Part shown: positions 47,249 through 60,108 of the stretch, piece by piece | Position numbering within the stretch: position 1 is the first letter of the stretch | How the letters are laid out: the number at the start of each line of letters is the position of its first letter | Assembly (NCBI GenBank): GCA_001051155.2 | Contig: JYIP02000010.1 | Span: 620,001 to 684,000, forward strand | DNA: 64,000 nucleotides | DNA from: Chrysoporthe austroafricana | Lineage: Eukaryota > Ascomycota > Sordariomycetes > Diaporthales > Cryphonectriaceae | Reading direction: 5' to 3' | Made by a program: the position numbers and the translations under genes | Notes under the pieces: model-generated | Told to the model about the DNA's origin: nothing | Databases searched by the model: none | Seen by the model: only the letters and a program-made list of their open reading frames with translations

Positions 47249-49205
47249 ATGAAGCATGTTCATCGGTCCGACCTCTTCATCCACGATACCAACACGCTCC
47301 AGGGCGACGTGCTCCTCCGCGAGGGCGCGTCGCACCTCAAGTACCACGAGTATGCCGTGTTCGCCAAGGATGCAGACTACGCGAGTATCCACTCCGGCGA
47401 CACGGACAACGACCGCCCGTTTCTCCGGCACATTCCGCGGTGCATCATCTCCGAAGATGGTGCCAGGGGGGACGAGCTCTTCGGCCAGGCCTTGAGGGAT
47501 GACTATGCCGTCGCCGAGGATGGCTGCTGGGGCCCCAGGGCCAGCTCGTCGCACCTGCTGCAGGGCAGGGTGCGGCAGGTGATATGCCATCGGCGGCCCA
47601 ACATCAAGTCCAGTGAGGACCTCGACCTCGACGGGCTGCACCTGACCAGAGAGGACTACGCGGCGATGGACCTCCACCCGGCGACCCTGCAGTACGTCAG
47701 GAGGAAGGCGGTCGAGTCCATGTTCTGGGACCGCCACCACGAGAAACTGAGCATCATCCTGTCCTTCCCGACGGACCCCCAGGCGCCCTACGACTTCCTC
47801 TCCATGACGTACAACGTCACGGATCGCACGACAACTATCCTCATCCGAGAGTCGTTCGACTCCCGTCAGCACAATGCCGATGATCTGAAGCAGTACGACA
47901 CCCGGATGCAGGCGTGCAAGGCGCACTGGGCGCACCCCCTCGTGATCCCCGTGATGCTGCTGCAGGTGCAGTTCGCAAGGACCGAGAGGGCCGTGGCTGA
48001 GAACCACAGCGAAGTCATCGCCGTCGAGCGGGATGTGAGCAACATGGCGGGCTTCGACGCCATCGACGAGCGCGCGCGGCAGAGGGAGCTCGGGGTCCCT
48101 ATCACCCCGGCTCGCCGTCGAGGCAGTGGACATAGCAAGACCGGTAGTACTAGCAATGGCCAGTTGGGGGTCGGCCAGCAGCCGGTCTACAAGAAGTCCA
48201 CAGAGCTGATGAAGAATGCTCACGACGCCCTGAAGCAGTCGATTCGGCTGCTGAATACCCTGGAGTGGTTCGAGCGGGCGATCCAGATCCTTCTCGCCGC
48301 GGGGGACGAGCTAGATGACGTGAGGCAGAGTCCTGATACTTCGACGCCGAGCAGCACCGCGTTTCCCACGCCGCTGTCGGTCCGAGGCAAGGTCAAGACA
48401 GGGTTACTGCGGGCTAGAATTTGTGATGACCCACTGGCTGGGCACTGGCACGAGATCAGGCAGTATCTTGAGGGCTTCCTGCAGCTGTGCCAGTCTCTCA
48501 AGACTGACAGGACTATCCTTGAGATGCGTTGCAAGGCTCTGGTTGATATTGTAAGTACTGGCTCCCTAGAACAACGCGACCACAATTTTGGATACTGAGT
48601 CTACATAGATCTACAGTAAAATCGCTCAGGAAGACAACAATCTCAATGCACGTATGGCTGTCGCGTCTTCGAGGGACTCGTCTTCCATGAAGGCGCTGGC
48701 TATCATCACTGCCGTTTTTCTTCCGGGGGAGTTCATGAGCTCGCTGTTTGGAATGGGCATTTTCGACTGGCAGGAAAACTCCGTCGTGGGCGCTGACTTC
48801 TGGTGGTACTGGGCAATCACGATACCATTAACGCTGATAATTTTAGTCCTCTGGCGTGCCTGGTGGGTGGGCCAGGACCGCTATTTCCGAAAACACTTGT
48901 CCAAGGACCTTAGCGAGGAGCGGTACTGGACGGACGATCGCAGGCCCAGAGAGCTGGAGACAAGTTACCTCTACGACTTCCTGTACATGTCGGTGAGGAA
49001 GGGGGAGGCAGCATCCGAGCCGGAGCCGGCTACGTCCTTTTCATCGACAAGCAGGTCAGACTCCAGCGACGAGGTGACCCGGTTGAAGTGGTTCGGGAAG
49101 CGAGGGAAACAGGGCGGCGGCTTGATATCTCCGCCAACTTTTCGGCTGCGGTCAATAATGACCGAAGACGGCAATCCGAACGAGCTTCGCGACGGCGTCG
49201 TTTGA
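47249..49205 (+). CDS. CorA-like magnesium transporter family protein
   Basis: Exons 47249..48550 and 48609..49205 (intron GTAAGT...CATAG) give 632 residues. The ATG at 47249 is the first methionine of the frame; upstream only a GTG is in frame. A long cytosolic N-terminal domain contains 'MQACKAHWAHPLVIPVMLLQ' and long helices including 'KQSIRLLNTLEWFERAIQIL'. After the splice, 'AQEDNNLNARMAVASSRDSS' leads to two membrane helices typical of CorA: 'MKALAIITAVFLPGEFMSSL' and 'WYWAITIPLTLIILVLWRAW'. The signature after helix 1 is 'FGMGIFDW', a variant of the Gly-Met-Asn motif as often seen in fungal CorA-like proteins. The family forms divalent-cation channels; the altered motif leaves Mg selectivity uncertain. 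A Ser-rich cytosolic tail follows. Confidence 0.85.
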
Positions 49206-50215
49206 GAACCATGAGAAGAACGGCCTCTCGAGGTCTGCCCATTCTAAGATAACAGCTACCACCGGGGCTCCGTAGTCCACCAGATCACACCTCGGAAGCT
49301 CAAAATTCCACACAGAAGAAAAAACCGCATGGCAGATGCCGAGTCGGTGAGAGCTGGAAATCCAATCATATTTTTAGATGGCATGGCGTGACCGCCGAGT
49401 CAGCAAGACTCAGTATGAGGATCGGAGCCGCAACGCGTTTCAAAGCCTTCTCAACACCATGCATCTCGATCGTGTCAAGGTCACGCGCCCCGAAATGCGA
49501 CTCAGTGACGTAGCTAGCAAGCTCAGGACCACGCCATGTCAGCCAGTCCTAGGTAAGACAGGAGTCTGCTCTTTATCGCACGGAAGCCTCGAAGATTCCA
49601 TATCTCCACCGTACAGGCCGATACGTAGTCTCGGCAATCGTGGTGGAGCCTTGCACTGTTTCCGATTGTAACTTCATCCTCTATTCCGCCTTCTGCCAAC
49701 GGGATACTATTCTCATACCACCGCGGCTTGGGCTGCGGCTGATCGAGTTGTTGAAACAAGCACCCGTAGGAAGCGGCCGGGCCGTGGTGGAGTTGACATC
49801 TTTAGACTCTCTTGTGGATTTGAGACCAGTTTTTAGATCGCTAGCATGACTGCAAACGACGGAAGATGACAGAGAGGATCGTGGGAGTCGGCTGTCAGTG
49901 CCCACGTGGGGGCACCTGTGTAGGTATCCACAGCGTTTCTACTTGTTTCCATAAACGGGTCGATAATGCTCGTCTGATCCTTGAGCCTCACCACGGCGTT
50001 GGATGAGACCCACTCAGGATTCCGTATGCTTCCACGATATCAACTATAGCTAGCAGCTTGTAAGACTCGAGCCATGAGATATCAGCCATTCTTAAGACGG
50101 CCGCCCTCGGCGGTCGAGTGCTAAGACTCGGGACCATCAGCCATCATCTCTTCTTCATTCTTATCTTTCTACTGAAAAAGAGTCTCCAGCCATCAAGACC
50201 ACTCTGGTAGTCAAG
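49206..50215. other. Intergenic, 1 kb
   Basis: Only short open frames without similarity (97 codons at 49378-49671 is the longest on the plus strand). It includes the promoter of the sugar transporter. Confidence 0.5.
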
Positions 50216-52240
50216 ATGGCCGCTAATGGGACCAGAGAAGTTACCATAGCCGAGCTTGCTACCGACCCGACTGGGGAGTTGCTGAGGGCGTCTTACAGAT
50301 CTAGTGATGGTGTTGTAATGCTCTCTGACGATCAGGTGGACGATGGATCCGGCTTTGAAAGCCTCGAGAAGGCAGAGGGCTTCAGTTCTAAGGTGACGAA
50401 TGCTAGAGGCACCTGTGACCTTTTCTTCAAGGAGATGAAAAGCAATGCCTACGTGACGCTCGTTGCTGGATTTGCTGTCACCGGTGCCCTTTGCTTCGGA
50501 ATAGATCAAGGTATGCAGCCTGTCACATCGTCTCCGGATCGTCAAGAATATGCTCTGATCAGTGGAGAATATGCACAGGTCTGATGTCCGTCATCCTCGT
50601 TATGACCCAATTTCAGACCCAGTTCCCTCAGCTGGCCGACGGCACGCCCTCACAAGGTTTCCATAAGGGTCTCATAACGGCTCTGCTCGAACTCGGTGCC
50701 TTCTTCGGAGCATTCCTCACACCTCACATCTCTGACCACCGCGGCCGGAAATGGGCCATGAGGGCGGGTTGCATCTTCTTCCTCGTCGGCGCCGCCATCC
50801 AGACCGGCTCGCCCGTCTACGGCCTCCTGGTTGCGGGACGGTTCATCGCTGGAATCGGCATCGGCCTGCTCTCGAGCACGATGAGCGTCTACGTCGCCGA
50901 GATCGCGCCGCCGCACCTCCGCGGCTTCCTCCTCGACCTCAACGAGGTGTTCGTCGTCATGGGCATCGTCATTGCGTACTGGCTCTGTTTCGGTACTCGC
51001 GTACTCGACGGGGATCTGGCCTTCCGCCTCCCCTTCGGGCTGCAGATGGTCCCTGGTTTGGTCCTCTTCGCGGCGCTGACGTGGCTTCCAGAGAGCCCCC
51101 GCTGGCTGGTGATGAAGGGGCGGAACGACGAAGCCCGTGATGTGCTGCGACTGCTGCGCGACCAAGACAGCATCGAGCACAAGGGTGTCACGGCAGAGTG
51201 GATCAGGATGGGGGCCGATATCCAAGTTGAAGATGAGGCTCTGGCCGACCGCCATAATAGCCTTGTGAAACGGGTTGATGGAAAGCTTATCAAGGGCGAG
51301 ACGCTGAAGGACAAGATCAAGCTCGATCTGCTAGCCTGGCTCGATACGTGGAAAGGCACTGTCTGGCGTCGAAGTCTCATCTCACTACTGCTCGGTGCCT
51401 TCCAGCAGTTGGTAGGCATGTAAGTGAATAGATTCCTCACAATTTCTATCGTCGGTGCTAACCTAACCCTCGCAATTCAGCAACGCCCTTATCTACTATG
51501 CACCATCAATGGTTGAAGCGCTCGGCTTCTCTAGCGAGCAGCAGCTTGTGCAGGCGGGCATCATCAATGTCACGCAGCTGGTCGGCACCTTTATCAGCAT
51601 CCCGCTTATGGACACCGTGGGCCGGAAGCCACTGCTGATCTTTGGGTCTCTCGGCATGACGATTGCCACGGTCATTGTGGCGGTCCTGATGAAGCTTTTC
51701 GGTGACTCCTGGGCCACCCATGCCACTGAGGCGAGAGTTGCACTTGCATTCCTGAACCTGTACATGGTAGTATTTGGCAGTACCTGGGGTCCCGTCCCAT
51801 GGGCCATGCCCTCTGAACTCTTCCCGTCGTCACTGCGCGCCCGAGGTGCTGCGTGGTCTGTCATGGGTAACTGGTAAGTGAATATCTGGGACACTGTCCT
51901 TTACGTGCCATAATGCTGACACTTTCGCAGGCTCTTTAACTTCATAGTCGGCTTGATCGTTCCTCCTATGTTGGACTCAATTGGATGGGGAACATTCGTC
52001 TTCTTTGCTGCCTTCTCTGCCATTGCTGGCGTATGGGCCATCTTCTGTGTCCCCGAGACCAAGGGCTTGAGCTTGGAGCAGATCGACCGTCTTTTCGATG
52101 ACGAGAATGAGATCAGCAAGAAGGAGGACAGGCAGCGTCAGTCATACATTGAAGAGTTCGCCAAAATTACCGGAAGCGGCTCCAGGACCAACTCGGACTT
52201 GAGCACAAAGGCTGGTACCAAACATGGGGAGACTGTATAG
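50216..52240 (+). CDS. Sugar transporter, MFS sugar-porter family
   Basis: Exons 50216..50510, 50579..51419, 51481..51873 and 51931..52240 give 612 residues with agreeing phases. Sugar-porter signatures are all present: 'DHRGRKWAMRAG' between helices 2 and 3, 'GRFIAGIGIGLLSS' with 'VYVAEIAPPHLRG', 'LPESPRWLVMKGR' after helix 6, 'NALIYYAP' at helix 7, 'DTVGRKPLLIFG' between helices 8 and 9, and 'VPETKGLSLEQIDRLF' at the end of helix 12. It is a plasma-membrane sugar importer, probably proton-coupled. The about 85-residue N-terminal cytosolic region and the 'FGTRVLDGDLAFRLPFGLQ' segment fit the quinate/hexose-like branch more than the maltose branch, but the sugar cannot be assigned. Confidence 0.93.
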
Positions 52241-52746
52241 GAGTGGGAAGGGATCCTTCCAGCAGTCAACCATCGCCACGATATAGAACGGGATGCTGTA
52301 TTCCATTCTTTATTAAGGAAGTGGGTGATGGAATTAGTGAGACTAAGCATAATGGGCGCGGCACTAAGGGATCAGGCGAGGACTTTGAAATACCCCTGGA
52401 GTTTTGGGCATGGGGACGGGGAGTTTGGTTGAAAATAGCGTAGCGAGGTGTTGGTTGTATTTACAGGACGGTATCAAGCATGACACATTGCTCGGCCAGG
52501 ACGCGGGCGCTATACCCACACTGCTCTCCATGGTCCGGTGCTGTCAGGTGCGGAATTAAATTTGAAACCTCTAATTATACTCACACTTGCAATGACCAAG
52601 ACCGCAAACATAGAGCAAGAGTTTCAACAATCTGATCTGGCCTGGTCTGATGATAGCAGGGTTCAACCTACCTCAAAAGAGTTTCGTTCGCCGATTGCCT
52701 TCGCCCAACTGATAGATACGCAGTGAAAAACGGGAACTCCACCTCA
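52241..52746. other. Convergent intergenic region
   Basis: 3' flanks of the sugar transporter and the Ppo oxygenase. No gene is seen. Confidence 0.5.
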
Positions 52747-55700
52747 CTACCCGTCCCAGCACACTCTCATCGACGAAGGTAGCGGGCTGACACTGCTCCA
52801 GTCCTCTGTCAGATACATGCTGAATGGCTCGCTACTCGTACTGATCTTCTTGAGTTCGCCTTGCGGTCCCGGCGCACGTCTGAGGTTGTCCTTCCGGAAC
52901 ACGGCGCGGAACATCTCTGTAAGTGCAAGGAGCAACACATCCCTGCCCAGACAGAAGTGGGTCTCTGGTCCGGAGAACACATATCTATCGACTGGACGTC
53001 TGGGATTGACGGTTTCGGCCGAGTCTGAAGCATCAAGAGGCTGAAAAGTACACGGACGTGTTAGCAACAATGTAAACGGCGAGCAGAGTCTATTCGCAAA
53101 CATACCATGCTGACAAGAACGCGATTGCCTATCCCATCGGATACCGTTGTCTCGCGGTCTGTATTAAGCCCAGAGATGCGGACTGCTTCCAAGACATAGC
53201 CTAAAAGACGCGCGTCGATCTTCTTCGAAGAAGACTCACGTGCCAGGGCCTGGATCTCTGGAAGGTACTGCGCCCCCTCTGGTGAGAGATAGAAGTCGAC
53301 AGCTTGCGCGAACTGCAGCAGCGTTAGCATCTTGCGCATCTCTATGCGAGTTGCAAAAACTGGAGCCTGACCATTGCACCTTGTGCGGCCACCGCCGCAA
53401 CAGAAGTCGGTAAGATCTGGCACCATGCAATATCGGATGTATCTGAGCCGCTCTTCGAGAGGTTCTTGATGAGGTTTGTTCCGTACGCGGCCAACGAGTC
53501 ACGCTTATTGCTGCCGCCGAACCAACCGTTGGCATCGTTGACAGCTGTCTCAATCACCTTGCCGAGCTGACTCGCAACCGTTTTCGCCGCCTGCTGAAGC
53601 GGAAAGGACTTCACCGCATCGACATCGAGGTAAGTCGTGATGTAGATGAGTGTCAGCACGGCATATAGCTCGTCCGCAGTATAAATGCCCTTTGAATCTG
53701 AAGAAGTTTTGAGAGGCAGGTTGAAAAGCTGAGAGACGAAGCGAACCTGGACATAAGGGCAAGGAATCAGCACACGCCCTGCAAGGCTTGGTGGGCGATC
53801 AGCAATTACTTACGCTAGCCAAGTTGCCCACGTCTCTGACAACATCAATATAATGGCTGGTACCCAGCACGTAACTCTTCTCATGAAGCAGCTCTTCCAT
53901 GAAATGAGCGTAAGACCTCTGAACCGCACTTACCAAGCCTTCTCCAGATAGTCGTGTCTCGGCAGGCAATGGTGTGGCGCTTCCCGTGCCTCTGATAGCA
54001 TTGATCGTCCTATACCACATGTCTTTGTACTCATCTCCGCTGTGGAGCACCTGCTCGGGCCCACTACCTCGCGAAGGCGAAAAGGTAGGACGGTCCCAAG
54101 TGAACAGCTCGGCACGGTTGAGGGAGGTCAAGATGCGGCGATTCTCCGTTGGAATGACCATAGGGTAGTGTGCGTAGACGGAGTTGCTCTTGAAGTGGTT
54201 CGGAAATGCGCGGAGGAACAGTTTGTAGAAACAACAGCCATGATTCATGTTGAGATCGTATTGCACCTCATGGTAGCCCCAGTTCGTCAGGGCTCGGGGA
54301 CTATAGTCGGTCGTGTAGTATCTGTCTCCCCGCACGAGGCAGACAGCGTCACTCAGCACAACCCGCGAGATCGTGTAAGTTGGCGCAATGCCCACACCCG
54401 GGACCATCGGCTCTTTGGCCTCTTCGGCAACGAGGCCTGGGTAGAGCTCGACGAAGTCGGGGTGCTCGTACAAGTGCCTCAGGCAGCTCGCTACCTCAGG
54501 ATCGGAATTGAGCTCCTCGAAGGTGTCGTAAGGTTTGAGACCAAAGTGCTTTCGGAACTCATTCAACCCAGCGACATTCCATTTTCTGCCCTGAAGGATG
54601 CCTAGCATCTCGACAGGCTTCATAGAAAGAGGGACATTGCGTGCACCAAAGGCACCGGCGCAATCCTCAATCGATGATGTGATGCACTCGGCCAGGTCGT
54701 CATCGCTATACTTAGCCGTCTCCGGGTCACGCCGATAACCGCCAAAGCTCCTCTGAACGGGATCTTCGGGGATAGACTTGTCGAATTTAGCGAAGCCCAT
54801 GACCATCTCTTGGGGGCCGAGCTCGGTAGAAGCCTTTCCATAGAGCTTGGAGTAGAGCTCCTGGATCCATTTGTCGTCCTTCTCCGAGATGCAGCTGTGC
54901 CACCGGTAGCAGAAATTGAATTCAGCTGACACCACATTACCAGTGCCAGATGCCGCTCCAGCGGCTGTACCTGCATCACGACCCATTTCCTGGCGGGGGT
55001 CCAGAGTCCAGGTCGTGTCGCAGCGATTCAGATTCACGATATTGCGCACGTAGTCTACTAGTGTGATGTTGATGTATAGACCCGAGGTCACAAGTCGAGC
55101 CGTCTGGAAGAGATCCTCATCGTACTTCTTCCACGCCTCGTCGCTCTTGCGTTCCTTTTCATCATCTTCTTTGCTGATCCCGCCCACAGGCAGAGGATTC
55201 GACAAGCCGGGCCGCGGACCTGGAGGTGGCGTAAAACGGCCACCTTCGTTGATGGCAGCTAGATGCTCGGCCACGTGGTTGTGAAATCGATTGAACATAA
55301 TCAGTAGGACCGACACTCCAGGTGGCATCCCGGTGAGGCGCTTGTCCGCATACGAGTCAGGTTTGAGCTTGCCATCCTGAAATGTCCGGATAGTGTTCTG
55401 CATGTCTTGATTGCTACCGTACAGCGGTGAGAGATCCAAGTAGGAGGACGTGTTCGACTTGGTCATATCCTTGAAGTCCGTCCAGAACAGGTCGTGGATG
55501 ATGATGGTCGCCCAGTACCAAAGGATACTAGAGACGTTGTTCGGGTGTTTCCTGTAGCCATCGCTGGATCGCCGCATTACGGAGTCAAAGATGAGCTCCG
55601 GGTCGGGCAACGCGCCAGGAGCCATGATGGTTGGCCGAACAGAACGCGCATATGTCGTCCCAGCTGCACCCATCTGTGGAAATAGTGTGTTGTTGTTAGA

Positions 55701-56328
55701 TCCGTCAGCGCTTCGATACATATACTTCTCTCCGATGAAGTTGAGAACAGGATGATCCAGGCTGTACCACAATTCATCGATGAACTGGTCCGTCAGCAAG
55801 ATTCGGTTACGAGACTTCGATGGAAGGCCAGCCACAAGCTGGATGATACGCTCCATGAGCATGGTGTGATCATCCATAGGTTCATTGCCCATGAGCTTGC
55901 TCCTGATGAGGGCAATGACCGTTTTGATATCTGAGGCAACTGTCAGCGTCCGAATCCAGAGTGATGAGCAGGCAGCAGAGGTCACCTTTCCAGCCTATGT
56001 ATCTCATATCCACCCTGAAGCCCGTCTGCGACCTCTTAGCACTCGCCGTACCGTTTCCATTCTGCGTGGGCAGAGGTTTCCGTGGTGCGTGAATGAGCTG
56101 AGCGAATTGACTGAAGGCATCTATGACGCCTGCGCGGTCGGCCTTAGGGGCCTGGTGAGGAGTTGCTGTTCCCAGTGGTGGAAAAGGCCCAGGCGTGCCC
56201 CTTTCTGGTTGTTTTGGTTTCGAGCCCCATGAGGTGGTCTGAGCAATAGAACCCAAGCGGCTAGGCCCACTGACTCCATTGGTGCCGTTACTGCCGTTGA
56301 CCCCATTTGTAGACGTGTGCGACTCCAT
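52747..56328 (-). CDS. ppo: Psi-factor-producing oxygenase / linoleate diol synthase (haem dioxygenase fused to P450)
   Basis: Exons 56328..55986, 55930..53814, 53746..53372, 53312..53106 and 53040..52747 give 1111 residues, the usual length, with agreeing phases. The dioxygenase half has the distal His in 'IIIHDLFWTD' (about 260), 'FNRFHNHVAEH', and the catalytic Tyr456 and proximal His459 in 'NFCYRWHSC'. The P450 half keeps E987/R990 of ExxR ('LEAVRIS') and the haem cysteine C1044 in 'GPETHFCLGRD'. The enzyme would oxygenate linoleic acid to a hydroperoxide and isomerise it to a diol, as in PpoA or diol synthases. PpoC-type enzymes lose the P450 cysteine. Products act as oxylipin signals that balance sexual and asexual sporulation. 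The ATG at 56328 gives the Ser/Asn/Gly-rich start usual in the family; an in-frame ATG lies at 56430. Confidence 0.93.
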
Positions 56329-57909
56329 GTTGATTTCGACTGTGCGCAAAAATCCTAAGCTCGGCGTTGGGATGGGAATGAGAGAAGACGACGGGATTGT
56401 TTCTGATGAGTGAGGGCGGCGCGAGTTCAAGCTTTCACGAGCCCAACAGGAGCGCTCATCTCGAGGAAGTAGCTAATGCAGCTGAGCCGAGACTTTCTGT
56501 GGACTGTAGCACGGGTATATGCTGTGGGCTGTTGCTCGACCTGCTGCCACGAAACAATGCAAGGAGGCGGGCGCCTTCCAGAAGCAACACGTCAATGACA
56601 GCATCTCTGGAGTCAATGTTGATCAACCCCGCCCTGTGAAGCCACCACGTCATCCAGTAAAGATGAATCGAGTGGCTGCCATCAATGATGCAGACGGCTG
56701 AACATGATGAGCCGTGTTTCACGCGCTCGGGCTTGCCGTCTGCATCCGAAAATTGACGTAGGCAAACTTCGGTAGATCTCGAATAATGCTTTCAGAGTCT
56801 CGCCCATTCCGATAGTCACCATAGACTATCAAAGCAGATCGATACTCGTGGCATCCAATTTCTGGAAAAGTTGCGTTGAACTATTTGAAACGGTTGGTCA
56901 ACGTTCGCAGTGGCTGGCTGAAAGAGGAGGAGTTACGTCAAACATCCAACCAGAGAGCTCAGAGGAAGTGCTGCGCTGCAGTATCAATGGAGAACGCTAT
57001 GAAGCTATCCCCGATCTATCTCGTGCTGACTGGACGCCGCCGATGAGGCGGAAGGATAGTATGTCTCGCGTGAAACAATGAGGCGACGATGAACAAAGTG
57101 GGGTTTCAATGCTGTTGTTAGGAAATCGGGTCGATCCTACCCTGTGGCTTGGGAGGACTATCGGGTCAAAGCTCAGCGGTGCCTCCTAGTCCTGCGCCGT
57201 TTTCTAGCGTGCTTCGATGGCTCTGCGATGGCTCTGCAATGGCTCACCGATGGGTACGCATCGTGGCATTGTTCTGCGGCGATGATACACGCACCACCTG
57301 TTGGGTGCCACAGCCAAAGTGAAGCCGCTTGCGAGGACCTCCAATGCAACGTGAGTTGTCGGATTTGACACCAATCTGAACAATGTGAGGATCGATCGAT
57401 ATGTGTCTTCGATTAATTCGTCCGAGACATGCTGATGATCTTCGACAATTAGATCCGAATCTGACCATCCCGTATCGTGGAGCCGTGGGAGTTCTTGCTT
57501 CTTCTAACCCACACCTAAGACCAGTTTTCAGCAGCGAGTCAGAGATCGACGCTGCCCCAGGGGGGGCCAATTGGCTTTCTAGTGGCGGGCGGCGCCGAGG
57601 TGATCGTGATGCTTGCAGAACCGGAGCCAGCCATCGAAGCCTTGAGGACAGTACGCCGGTCAAGAGAGCTAAGAACGATTTGAAGCCTAGCTGCGGAATT
57701 GTGGAATTCGCCGCGATGAGGGTGGGCTGGACGATCGGCATTATTGGATAGTAGCCACGTATTGACCGTAGCTATTTGTACACCATGAGCCAATGCTCGT
57801 CTTGATGCGGTACAACAATGCACCATGCCCATCTCATTTTCATGAGCCAATGCCAGTGCACTGGCGATGACCTGCTGACACAGAGCTCCATCGGGTCTCG
57901 ATAGCCGTA
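56329..57909. other. Divergent promoter region, 1.6 kb
   Basis: Sequence between the Ppo and DUF2235 start codons. Open frames (such as 57401-57751) have no family resemblance. It probably holds the regulatory DNA of both genes. Confidence 0.5.
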
Positions 57910-58999
57910 ATGACTGCAACAACTGACGGTGCGGAGGACACGGGTGAGTGGCGGAAGCGGTTGGGATCGCAGAATTCTAGACTTATACCAGACCCCCACG
58001 AAGTCCCTCATCTCGATTTTGCCAATACCGAGCTCCTCTCCGTTAATGGACCTGGCAGAGCACCCAGCATGAGGTCGACTTTGGACTTTGCGCCTATGGG
58101 CTCGGCCGTCGGCGGACCCAGACCTAAGAAGTCCAATCATCGAAAGCTGGTCCTGTGCTTCGATGGAACAGGGAACAAATTTCATGGCGATGACAGCGAC
58201 TCGAACATCCTCAAAATCTTCAGAATGCTTGACCGCACTGCAGGTGATCAGTGTAAGTCCAGATCCTCCGGCCTGTATGGTATCCGACAGACTACTGACC
58301 TCAGAGGCAGACCACTATTACCAACGTGAGCAGCACTTGATCTGACAGAGACTTTACTCGTGAGAACTAACATTTCTGACTCCTAAACAGCTGGCATAGG
58401 CACATACGTGGTCTCCAACTCACTCACGCACACATCCCGCCGCGCACGCCTCAAATCCTGGTATATGAAAGCCAAAGACAGCGCAGTGGGTTCATCCTTC
58501 GACCAGCATGTTGTCGGGGGTTATCGCTTCCTGATGCGCTTCTATTGCCCTGGAGATGAGATCTATATCTTCGGTTTTAGCAGGGGCTCATATATTGCTC
58601 GTTTCCTGGCGGAGATGCTCGACTATGTCGGCTTGCTGTCGCATGGCAACGAAGAGATGGTGGCGTTCGCGTGGAAGGCCTTCGCTCAGTGGCAGTGCCG
58701 TCGATCTGCACAAGGGGATGACGAAGAGGCACAGAAAAAGAAAGCTGAGATGTACGATTACATGAAGGGCTTCCGTGAGACTTTCAGCAGACCTGTAAGG
58801 CGAATCCGGTTTCTCGGATTGTTTGATACCGTCAACAGCGTACCAAGGTTCGAAACTGCCTGGATGGAGCGCAGCAAGTTTCCATACACCGCAAGGAGCT
58901 CAGCCAAGGTCGTTCGGCATGCCGTTAGCATTGATGAGCGTCGCGCCAAGTTCCGTCAGGACTTGTTGTACCAGAGTGATCTGAGGACAAACAAGCATC

Positions 59000-59031
<32 letters not shown>

Positions 59032-60108
59032 GATGGCCACCATGATCCCATCAGCCAAATGGTGCAGGGAGTTCAGGAAAAATATCGTCGTCGATCCTCA
59101 GTAGCAAAAGTTCCGGAAGGGCTCGAGCGGAAATCCGAGGCCATCCACAGCGAAACCCGGGGACGCGAACCATCACAGACCGGCAAGCTCTCTGTCCCAA
59201 TGCCGGATGAGTTGGGCGAGTCGAGAGAGCCCGCTCCATTTCGCGGGCATTCGCGCTCAAAGTCTCGGGCTACTCGGCATACTATGGAAACGGCATCCGA
59301 CTTCTCTCGAGTTGGACCCGAAGATCCCGGCGATGAGGAGGACTCCGAGTCCGAGGATGAGGTGGAACAAGATATTGATGAGGTCTGGTTTGCAGGCGGC
59401 CACGGCGACGTCGGTGGCGGATGGACAGTCCAGCAAGGGACGAAGAGCACCAGCCACGTACCGTTGGTGTGGATGGTCCGGGAGGCAATCAAGGCCGGTC
59501 TCACATTCGATATGGAGAAGGTCGTCACTATGGGCTGCTACAAGGCCGCAGCTGACACCAACCAGGCTGGTGGGCCACACCCTGCAGTCCCTGACATCCG
59601 CATTGAAGCATCCAGCCCACTCGAGGCATCTGAGAGCGAGCATGGTCTGAATGGTGAGAGACTTGATACCTGTACCACGGCCACGACGGACGAGACTCCG
59701 CGCTCTGAGTTCCATGAACTGATGCACAAAGCCCATGTGGCCCGCATTCATGACTCCCTCAATTTTGACTGCGGTCTAGGTTTCATACCGGTATTGAGCT
59801 GGAAGTTTATGGAGTACATGCCGTTTCGACGGATGGATCTTCAGTCGGACGGCACGTGGAGACCCATTCGGTGGCCTCTGCCGTGTGGAGAGGTCCGAGA
59901 CATTCCGGATGACGCGAGGGTGCACGGCAGCGTAATCCGCCGGATGATGCGGGACAGTAAGTATCGGCCCGGGAACCTCATCGTTGGCGGCGGTGGTAGA
60001 GGCTGTAGAGTGGCACCGGAGTCTTATGGTATGGGGGAGTGGGAGTGCGTGGAGAATGAAGGAGATCCTGTGACAGAGGTGTGGAAGAAGCGTAGCCGGC
60101 GAGACTGA
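57910..60108 (+). CDS. DUF2235 alpha/beta-hydrolase-like protein (Tle1-type lipase fold) with a micro-exon
   Basis: Exons 57910..58252, 58311..58325 and 58391..60108 give 691 residues. The middle exon is only 15 nt but has a CAG acceptor and a GTGAGC donor and restores the conserved 'DQYHYYQPGIGTYV' stretch. The domain begins with 'KLVLCFDGTGNKF' (about 80-92). It has the nucleophile elbow 'FGFSRGSYIARF' with Ser183 and the late motif 'WFAGGHGDVGGGW' near 455, which carries an Asp/His pair. Bacterial relatives include type VI secretion phospholipases; fungal members are intracellular hydrolases of unknown substrate. An insertion between the elbow and the late motif contains twelve consecutive histidines (58996-59031) followed by a charged, disordered region. 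Confidence 0.9.

Noticed and set aside
47231..48223. 330-codon minus-strand frame
   Set aside because: Antisense to the CorA-like gene; no motif.
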